DNA from: an uncultured Ruminococcus sp.
GTDB lineage: Bacteria; Bacillota; Clostridia; Oscillospirales; Ruminococcaceae
Direction of reading: 5' to 3'
Length of the DNA: 8,921 bases
Assembly: GCA_900556055.1 (NCBI GenBank)
Contig: USNJ01000080.1
Span: 1-8,921 of the forward strand
Shown here piece after piece: positions 4,587 to 8,921 of this stretch. The translations under genes and the position numbers were made by a program. Below the pieces are notes generated by a model. That model was not told the origin of the DNA, made no database searches, and worked only from the letters and a program-made list of their open reading frames with translations. The stretch's first letter is position 1, and each line of letters starts with the position of its first letter.

Positions 4587-6683
4587 ATGAGATACCGGAT
4601 AGTTTATGACAAACCGTACAGGATACGTGTCCGCTGCGGTGCATATGCGTTTGAGAAGGAAAATGAAGCCGATATCTGCGCATATCTTATGTCAAAGGAC
4701 TTTATAACAGACGCAGCTGCGCATTACGAAAACGGCGGAATCCTGGTCTTTTACAAAGGAAGCTACCGCAAATCCGTTTTAAAGGCGATCGCTGCACTTG
4801 ATGTTAAAAAGCTTGAACCGGCTGCGGCAGATCCCGAATTCGGACTTACGAAGATCGACAGGGATTTCAAGAACGATCTGTTTGATCTCGTTCTGAAAAG
4901 AGTCATGTTCAAAGCTTTCCTGCCGACCCCGATAAGCAATATACTGACGTTCTTCAAGGGACTCAGATATACATGGAATGCAATAAAAACGCTGTTTGAC
5001 GGAAAGCTTACAGTCGATGTTCTCGACGGTGCATCCATCACGGCTTGTATTATCCAGAAAAATTACAAGACCGCAGGAAGCGTTATGTTCCTGCTCTCGA
5101 TATCCGCACTTCTCGAGGATTATACCAGAGCAAGAACAAGAGCCGCACTTGCCGACAGTCTTGCTGTCAAAGCCGACAATGTATGGCTCGTCACCGATGA
5201 GGGAGATAAGCTTATCCCGATGTCAGAGCTTAAAACGGGCGAGGTCATCAGAATACGCACAGGCAGCGTGATACCTGTTGACGGCACAGTTTCCGAGGGC
5301 GAGGCATACATAAATGAGTCGTCTATGACAGGCGAACCGCTTGCCGTTATGAAATCGGAAGGAGCAAGTGTTTTCGCAGGAACAGTCGTTGAGGAAGGCA
5401 CTATCGCCGTTACCGTGCGCAGCCTTTCTTCCGACACGAAGATAAGCAGGATCATCGAGCTTATCGACAATTCCGAAAATCTCAAAGCAGGCGTGCAGAG
5501 CCGTGCCGAACGTCTTGCGGACAGCATAGTTCCGTTCAGCTTCTTAGGTTTTGCCCTCACCCTGCTCATCTCACGGAATGTTACAAAGGCAGTTTCCGTG
5601 CTGATGGTCGATTACTCATGTGCAATAAAGCTTTCAACGCCTATTTCGGTAATATCGGCGATAAAGGAAGCATCGGACATGAACATCACCGTAAAGGGCG
5701 GAAAATTTCTCGAAGAATATGCTCATGCAGATACGATAGTTTTCGACAAAACAGGAACTCTCACAAATGCAGAGCCTGTGCTTGAAAGCGTTATCCCATT
5801 CGGCGGATATTCCGAGGACGAAGCCCTGAAAATAGCCGCATGCCTTGAGGAACACTTCCCCCACAGCGTCGCAAGAGCGATAGTCAAGGGTGCAGCCGAC
5901 AGAAATATTGAGCATGAGGAGGAGCACGCCGAGGTCAACTATATCGTTGCTCACGGCATATCCACAACGCTCAAAGGAAAGCCGGCAATCATCGGCAGCA
6001 AGCACTTTGTAGCCGAGGACGAAGGCATAACGATAACCGATGAACAGCAAAATGAGATCGACGAAAAGTCGGGCGCATGCTCAGTCGTTTATCTTGCGAT
6101 AGACGGCAGGCTTGCCGCAGCGCTTTGCATAAGCGATCCGCCGAGAGCCGAAGCTAAAAAGGCTATCGAAATGCTGCGTGCAGAGGGCATCGACAATATC
6201 GTAATGCTTACCGGCGACAGCGTAAAGGCGGCTGAGATAATCGCCGCACAGCTCGGAATAACCGAAGTCCACGCACAGGTCCTCCCCGAGGATAAGCATG
6301 GCATGGTCGAGCAGCTGAAAGCCGAAGGAAAGCACGTTATCATGGTCGGCGACGGCATAAACGATGCACCCGCACTTGCCGCAGCAAATGTATCCGCAGC
6401 AATGAGCGACGCATCGGATATCGCAAGAGAAGCCGCAGATATAACCCTGAGAGGTGCGGACCTGACAGAGCTTGTCCGTCTAAGAAAGCTGAGCAAACTG
6501 CTTATGAAGCGAATAAACAGCAACTACCGCTTTATCCTGCTTTTCAATTCTGGACTCCTTCTTGCAGGACTTTTCGGCGTTATGTCCCCCTCAACATCAG
6601 CACTTCTGCATAATGCCTCAACAATGGCGATATGCGCAAAGAGCATGACCCCGCTGATGGACAAAGAAAAAGACAATAAATAG
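4587..6683 (+). CDS. Heavy-metal (P1B-type) ATPase without CPC motif
   Basis: A membrane pump of 698 residues that moves a transition metal out of the cytoplasm at the expense of ATP. The N-terminal 70 residues look like a degenerate HMA fold lacking CxxC. Membrane segments lie near 110-175 (weakly defined), 317-333, 337-357, 647-667 and 676-693. Catalytic motifs are complete: TGEP from 248, phosphorylated Asp 387 in DKTGTLT, GDGINDAP from 588, and HFPHS at 423-427 in place of the usual SEHPLA. The canonical CPC of M4 reads Y343-S344-C345, so the hallmark proline and first cysteine are absent; M6 carries HNAST. Together with DtxR-type control this argues against copper and for manganese or iron, by inference. 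The start is the ATG at 4587, one base after the upstream stop; an upstream in-frame ATG (4506) lies inside the previous gene and would add an unlike leader. Confidence 0.92.
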   Translation: MRYRIVYDKPYRIRVRCGAYAFEKENEADICAYLMSKDFITDAAAHYENGGILVFYKGSYRKSVLKAIAALDVKKLEPAAADPEFGLTKIDRDFKNDLFDLVLKRVMFKAFLPTPISNILTFFKGLRYTWNAIKTLFDGKLTVDVLDGASITACIIQKNYKTAGSVMFLLSISALLEDYTRARTRAALADSLAVKADNVWLVTDEGDKLIPMSELKTGEVIRIRTGSVIPVDGTVSEGEAYINESSMTGEPLAVMKSEGASVFAGTVVEEGTIAVTVRSLSSDTKISRIIELIDNSENLKAGVQSRAERLADSIVPFSFLGFALTLLISRNVTKAVSVLMVDYSCAIKLSTPISVISAIKEASDMNITVKGGKFLEEYAHADTIVFDKTGTLTNAEPVLESVIPFGGYSEDEALKIAACLEEHFPHSVARAIVKGAADRNIEHEEEHAEVNYIVAHGISTTLKGKPAIIGSKHFVAEDEGITITDEQQNEIDEKSGACSVVYLAIDGRLAAALCISDPPRAEAKKAIEMLRAEGIDNIVMLTGDSVKAAEIIAAQLGITEVHAQVLPEDKHGMVEQLKAEGKHVIMVGDGINDAPALAAANVSAAMSDASDIAREAADITLRGADLTELVRLRKLSKLLMKRINSNYRFILLFNSGLLLAGLFGVMSPSTSALLHNASTMAICAKSMTPLMDKEKDNK

Positions 6684-6686
6684 TCC

Positions 6687-6776
6687 GTACTCAACAACTG
6701 CCCATCGGGCAGTTGTTGGCTGAAAATCCTGTATTACAGGATTTTCAGCGGCACAAATCAAAGATTTGTGCCGTAC
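6687..6776 (+). repeat. Three back-to-back perfect hairpins (cluster A)
   Basis: Hairpin 1 (6692-6718, 12-bp arms CAACAACTGCCC), hairpin 2 (6719-6749, 14-bp arms GCTGAAAATCCTGT) and hairpin 3 (6750-6772, 10-bp arms GGCACAAATC) follow each other with no unpaired base between them and 3-nt loops. The cluster is flanked by a 7-base direct repeat CCGTACT (6685-6691 and 6771-6777); its GTAC can also pair with itself as a 4-bp closing stem. It begins 8 nt after the ATPase stop codon. No T-run follows any of the three, so they are not ordinary terminators. Confidence 0.85.
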
Positions 6777-6783
6777 TACCTGA

Positions 6784-6928
6784 TTAATGTCTGCTTTTGC
6801 CGCCGCTAACGGGCGGCAAGGTGCAAGGATTTTTGGCTAAATCGCCAAAAATCCTTGCACCCAACAACTGAAAAAGCACTCCGAAGCAAAGCTTCTACGC
6901 ACTTTTTCAGTTGTTGAGCAGACATTAA
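6784..6928 (+). repeat. Four-way-junction palindromic element (cluster B)
   Basis: A 12-bp outer stem TTAATGTCTGCT (6784-6795) / AGCAGACATTAA (6917-6928) encloses three hairpins: 6797-6819 (8-bp arms TTGCCGCC), 6821-6860 (17-bp arms from GTGCAAGG, loop TAAATC) and 6862-6916 (15-bp arms CAACAACTGAAAAAG, with inner GAAGC/GCTTC). Only one unpaired base lies at 6796, 6820 and 6861, and none before the closing arm. The terminal CAACAACTG/CAGTTGTTG pair of the last hairpin is shared with hairpin 1 of the preceding cluster. It could be a miniature mobile element or a structured RNA or DNA module; I cannot name a family. Confidence 0.85.
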
Positions 6929-6937
6929 ATAAAAATA

Positions 6938-6989
6938 CTGCCCGTTCAAAGTGTACTCAGTACATTCACCTTGAACGGGCAGCTTTTTT
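6938..6989. terminator. Bidirectional terminator between convergent operons
   Basis: Perfect 12-bp arms CTGCCCGTTCAA (6938-6949) and TTGAACGGGCAG (6971-6982) with an inner TGTAC/GTACA pair. On the plus strand it is followed by TTTTTT (6984-6989); on the minus strand by TATTTTTATTT. It ends the P-type ATPase transcript from one side and the HMA-protein transcript from the other. Confidence 0.9.
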
Positions 6990-7013
6990 ATGCTTTATAA
7001 TAAAAGCCTGAGA

Positions 7014-7262
7014 TCATCTTCCGAATAATCCCTTTTTAACATAAGGCTTGCGCTCTGCGCCGCAGAATTCGTAGCCTGTTTTTTCAATGACTTCACGCAG
7101 CTTGTCGTCGGGGATATCCTCCTCCGCAGCGATAACTGTCTGCTCCTTCGCCTTCGACGACGAAACCTTTTTGACCTTGAAGCTGTTTCTGACAGCCTCG
7201 TTTATGTGGGATTCACACATTCCGCACATCATGCCCTTTACAGAAACCGTAATTTCAATCAT
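7014..7262 (-). CDS. Small HMA-domain metal-binding protein
   Basis: An 82-residue soluble protein of the heavy-metal-associated fold. The metal site is GMMCGMCESHI at residues 10-20 (ligands C13 and C16, with His 19 close by), followed by the expected alternating strands and helices (DDKLREVIEKTGYEF). A third cysteine, C67, stands in YEFCG, and a basic tail (KPYVKKGLFGR) follows the domain. Such proteins usually carry Cu(I), Zn or related ions to a pump or trap them. Its start overlaps the end of the upstream repressor gene by 8 bp, with AAAGGA inside that gene as ribosome site, so the two are translated together. The P-type ATPase across the terminator lacks CxxC in its own N-terminal domain, which makes delivery to it conceivable but unproven. 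Confidence 0.88.
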   Translation of the reverse strand: MIEITVSVKGMMCGMCESHINEAVRNSFKVKKVSSSKAKEQTVIAAEEDIPDDKLREVIEKTGYEFCGAERKPYVKKGLFGR

Positions 7263-7656
7263 TTTCCGCCATTCCTTTCAGCTCTTTATGATACAGCCTG
7301 ATATGATCCTTCAGCTTCTCGAAGGAAAGGCTGCTTATATTGTGTTCAAGACGGCATGCGTCCTCAGCCGCAGTTTCCTTGTCAACGCCGATACCGATAA
7401 GCCAGTCGGTCAGCACCGTGTGCCGCTCGTAAACGCTCTCAGCAACATGCTTTCCATCCTCCGTGAACGTGATATATCCGAATTCATCAATAAGTATAAA
7501 TCCGCCGTTTTTCAGAAGCGACATTGCACGGCTCACGCTTGGCTTTGAAACGCCCATTTCGCGCGAAATATCTATCGAACGCACCTCGCCGTTCCTGTGC
7601 GTCAGCACAAGTATAGTTTCAAGATAATCCTCACCCGATTGCCCCAATTTACTCAT
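7255..7656 (-). CDS. mntR: Metal-dependent repressor, DtxR/MntR type
   Basis: A 133-residue repressor that should bind DNA when loaded with Mn(II) or Fe(II). The winged helix spans about residues 1-70 (MGVSKPSVSRAMSLL as recognition region, FGYITFTEDG as wing) and the dimerisation and metal domain 71-125; there is no SH3 domain, as in MntR. Metal ligands expected from the family are all present by eye alignment: D10 and E13 (EDYLE), H79 (ERHTVL), C101, E104 and H105 (CRLEHNIS). Cys at 101 is as in DtxR and iron-type members rather than Glu as in Bacillus MntR, so iron sensing is quite possible and the symbol mntR is provisional. AGGAGG at 7661-7666 precedes the ATG. Its own promoter and a degenerate operator suggest autoregulation. 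Confidence 0.88.
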   Translation of the reverse strand: MSKLGQSGEDYLETILVLTHRNGEVRSIDISREMGVSKPSVSRAMSLLKNGGFILIDEFGYITFTEDGKHVAESVYERHTVLTDWLIGIGVDKETAAEDACRLEHNISSLSFEKLKDHIRLYHKELKGMAEND

Positions 7657-7674
7657 AGCGCCTCCTGTTCATGC

Positions 7675-7692
7675 GGTTGTCTTTTGCTAACT
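7675..7692 (-). promoter_or_regulatory. Degenerate operator before the metal repressor gene
   Basis: On the plus strand it reads GGTTGT-CTTTTG-CTAACT; on the minus strand AGTTAG-CAAAAG-ACAACC. One half-site is perfect and the other has two mismatches to the TTAG-N6-CTAA pattern, with the spacer length kept. It covers the predicted transcription start (about 7693, minus). Confidence 0.45.
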
Positions 7693-7699
7693 CATTTAA

Positions 7700-7728
7700 A
7701 TTTTACCACTATTTCCGCAGTTTGTCAA
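7700..7728 (-). promoter_or_regulatory. Promoter of the metal repressor - HMA operon
   Basis: Read on the minus strand: TTGACA (7728-7723), a 17-nt spacer, TAAAAT (7705-7700). The -35 is full consensus and the spacing optimal. The start codon at 7656 is 44 nt downstream of the -10. Confidence 0.85.
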
Positions 7729-7781
7729 GGGTAACTTTTCGGATGATTTTACTTTGAAAAGTGCCCGTTTTTTTCTTTTTT
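7729..7781 (+). terminator. Terminator-like hairpin with no upstream gene on its strand
   Basis: GGGT plus ACTTTTC (7729-7740, one bulged A) pairs with GAAAAGT plus GCCC (7756-7766), loop 15 nt, followed by a T-rich run (7768-7781, one C inside). It points rightwards but lies upstream of the divergent minus-strand operon. It may stop antisense transcription coming through the repressor gene. Confidence 0.5.
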
Positions 7782-7895
7782 AACCCTGACTTTTGCCATG
7801 ACCGTGACTTTGCTTTTCCGTATCTATATATTGCTTCCTCGGCATAGTGTGCCGTCACGCCTATATAATGCTCCCGAAAAAAATATCACAGACAG

Positions 7896-7924
7896 TTGAT
7901 TTTTTCCGAAAAAAAGTGTATCAT
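7896..7924 (+). promoter_or_regulatory. Candidate ptsH-ptsI promoter P1
   Basis: TTGATT (7896-7901), a 17-nt spacer, TATCAT (7919-7924). Transcription from here would give a leader of about 200 nt before ptsH. Confidence 0.55.
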
Positions 7925-7967
7925 AAAGGAAAGAAGCAAACATCTCCCGGGATATTTTTTTGCAGAG

Positions 7968-7996
7968 TGGAAATAGTATAGAAAGCAAGTTATAAT
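7968..7996 (+). promoter_or_regulatory. Candidate ptsH-ptsI promoter P2
   Basis: TGGAAA (7968-7973, four of six consensus bases), a 17-nt spacer, TATAAT (7991-7996, full consensus). It is nearer to ptsH, leaving a leader of about 125 nt that includes the hairpin at 8054-8071. Confidence 0.5.
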
Positions 7997-8129
7997 AAAA
8001 ACCATTGGAATTACGGAGAAAAATCGTTGCAAAAGCTTTGATATATACGGTTTTGGGGCGAGAGATCCCCATAATTCAATGAGTTTTTAGTATTAATGCT
8101 ATGCAAAAAATCAGAGAGGATGATCTGTT

Positions 8130-8387
8130 ATGAAAGAGTTCACCTATAAGATAACCGATTCGCTCGGTATCCATGCACGCCCCGCAGGACTTCTTGTAAA
8201 GACTGCCTCAGAATTCACATCATCGGTAACTATCAGCAAATCAGGCAAAACAGCCGATGCCAAGAAGCTGTTTTCGGTAATGAGCCTTGCCGTAAAATGC
8301 GGCGATGAGATAACCGTATCATGCAGCGGAAGCGATGAAGCTGCCGCATCGGACGCAATAAAAAAATTTCTCGCAGAAAATCTGTAA
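8130..8387 (+). CDS. ptsH: HPr-family phosphocarrier protein
   Basis: An 85-residue cytoplasmic phosphocarrier of the sugar phosphotransferase system. The phosphorylated histidine is H15 in GIHARPAG (residues 13-20), aligned exactly with Bacillus HPr. The regulatory serine that HPr kinase modifies at position 46 is replaced: the segment reads AKKLFSVMSL, with K45-K46, so the classic Ser46-P carbon-catabolite switch should not operate in this protein; S49 is near but not equivalent. AGAGGA at 8114-8119 precedes the ATG by about 10 nt. Enzyme I follows after 15 nt in the same operon, the usual ptsHI order. Whether true PTS sugar transport or only a regulatory phosphorelay is served cannot be told from the window. 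Confidence 0.93.
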   Translation: MKEFTYKITDSLGIHARPAGLLVKTASEFTSSVTISKSGKTADAKKLFSVMSLAVKCGDEITVSCSGSDEAAASDAIKKFLAENL

Positions 8388-8402
8388 CGGAGTGATGTAT
8401 TC

Positions 8403-8921
8403 ATGAAAATTATCCGCGGAAAGGGCGTTTTCGGCGCAGTTGCAGTCGGAAAAATATCTTTTTTCAATCGCAGCGACGCAGAAGTTGTCCGTGAAAAGAT
8501 CAGCAGTCCCGAAACCGAGATCGCACGCTTTGAGTCGGCAAAATCAGCCGCAAAATCTCAGCTTGACACGCTTTACGAAAAAGCACTGAAAGAGGTCGGA
8601 GAAGCAAATGCGCAGATCTTCGACATCCACAAAATGATGCTTGATGACATGGATTATAACGAATCCGTCAAAAACATCATCGAAACGCAGCTTGTTAATG
8701 CGGAATATGCCGTTGCACTGACTGCGGACAATTTTTCCGATATGTTCGCAGCAATGGACGATGAGTATATGAAAGCACGTTCCGCCGATGTCAAGGACAT
8801 ATCAAACCGTGTTATCCGCTGCCTGACAAATGCCGAAGAAAACACTTCCGCATCTGACGGCAGATCCATCATCTGCGCAGACGACCTTGCCCCGAGCGAA
8901 ACAGTCACGCTTGATAAGGAT
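8403..8921 (+). CDS. ptsI: PTS enzyme I, 3' end cut by window edge
   Basis: The first 173 residues of phosphoenolpyruvate-protein phosphotransferase, which takes phosphate from PEP and passes it to HPr His15. The N-terminal swivelling strand (KIIRGKGVFGAVAVGKI) is followed by the helical HPr-binding subdomain, which contains ANAQIFDIHKMMLDD and the signature YMKARSADVKDIS (residues 122-134). The sequence runs out at a Leu-Asp-Lys-Asp segment before the phospho-histidine (near residue 190) and before the PEP-binding barrel, so catalytic competence cannot be judged. GGAG at 8389-8392 lies 10 nt before the ATG. No stop codon is present up to the window end. Confidence 0.93.
   Translation, partial: MKIIRGKGVFGAVAVGKISFFNRSDAEVVREKISSPETEIARFESAKSAAKSQLDTLYEKALKEVGEANAQIFDIHKMMLDDMDYNESVKNIIETQLVNAEYAVALTADNFSDMFAAMDDEYMKARSADVKDISNRVIRCLTNAEENTSASDGRSIICADDLAPSETVTLDKD

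Larger units (their letters stand above)
7657..8129. other. Long intergenic region between metal repressor operon and ptsH
   Basis: This 473-nt gap holds the minus-strand promoter and operator of the repressor, a rightward terminator-like hairpin (7729-7781), short TGACTTT(T)GC repeats at 7787 and 7805, a near-repeat CCGAAAAAAA at 7874 and 7906 flanking a -35 box, two candidate ptsH promoters, and a small leader hairpin TGGGG/CCCCA (8054-8071). I see no convincing protein gene, tRNA or known riboswitch in it. Confidence 0.6.

Noticed and set aside
5634..6050. Minus-strand open frames inside the ATPase gene
   Set aside because: Composition follows the complementary ATPase codons; no motif, promoter or ribosome site was seen.
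6687..6928. CRISPR array or integron attC sites
   Set aside because: The units are different hairpins rather than equal direct repeats with spacers, and there are no cas or integrase genes. The lengths and lack of the attC core motif do not fit attC.
7087..7548. Plus-strand open frame of 153 codons opposite the HMA and repressor genes
   Set aside because: It is the shadow of two well-supported minus-strand genes, has no family resemblance and no ribosome site or promoter.
7864..7869. TATAAT box as a ptsH promoter
   Set aside because: No acceptable -35 at 16-18 nt and no extended -10; the boxes at 7896-7924 and 7968-7996 are better.
7941..7960. Terminator around CTCCCGGGAT followed by T-run
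   Set aside because: TCCCGGGA is a palindrome without loop bases, so it cannot form a stable terminator hairpin.

Overview
The window looks like a piece of a clostridial (Firmicutes) chromosome, most like Ruminococcus/Oscillospiraceae. This rests on AGGAGG-type ribosome binding sites, A/T-rich promoters, intrinsic terminators and a gene set common in that group (DUF2325, DUF3793, short flavodoxin, DtxR-family regulators, HPr with Lys at position 46). The taxon is an inference from gene content; no rRNA marker is present. There are eleven genes: a citrate synthase cut by the left edge, a metal-regulated block (1.4-7.7 kb), and the start of a ptsH-ptsI operon cut by the right edge.

Region by region: (1) 1-1240, the 3' part of citrate synthase, closed by a terminator; a second promoter-plus-terminator pair follows (1306-1422) with no protein gene. 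(2) 1438-2954, an operon DUF2325 - DUF3793 - flavodoxin behind a strong promoter with TTAG-N6-CTAA palindromes, ending in a structured 3' element. (3) 3001-6683, a second operon with the same palindromes: a DtxR-family regulator, a 42-residue one-helix membrane protein, a stand-alone HD-GYP phosphodiesterase, a small DUF6110-like protein and a heavy-metal P-type ATPase without the CPC motif. (4) 6687-6928, a dense cluster of six back-to-back perfect hairpins, three of them enclosed by a 12-bp stem, followed by a bidirectional terminator. (5) Minus strand 7656-7014, a metal-sensing DtxR/MntR-type repressor overlapping a small CxxC metal-binding (HMA) protein. (6) 7657-8129, a long regulatory gap, then ptsH and ptsI.

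Working model: the intact DtxR/MntR-type protein (7255-7656, minus) has the usual metal ligands. The DtxR-like protein at 3114-3485 has lost nearly all of them. The same TTAG-N6-CTAA operator lies at the two plus-strand operons and, in degenerate form, in front of the intact repressor's own gene. This suggests one iron/manganese-responsive circuit controlling a low-iron flavodoxin operon and a metal-ATPase operon that also carries a c-di-GMP phosphodiesterase. The shared operator is read directly from the sequence; the identity of the metal, the binding protein and the c-di-GMP link are inferences.
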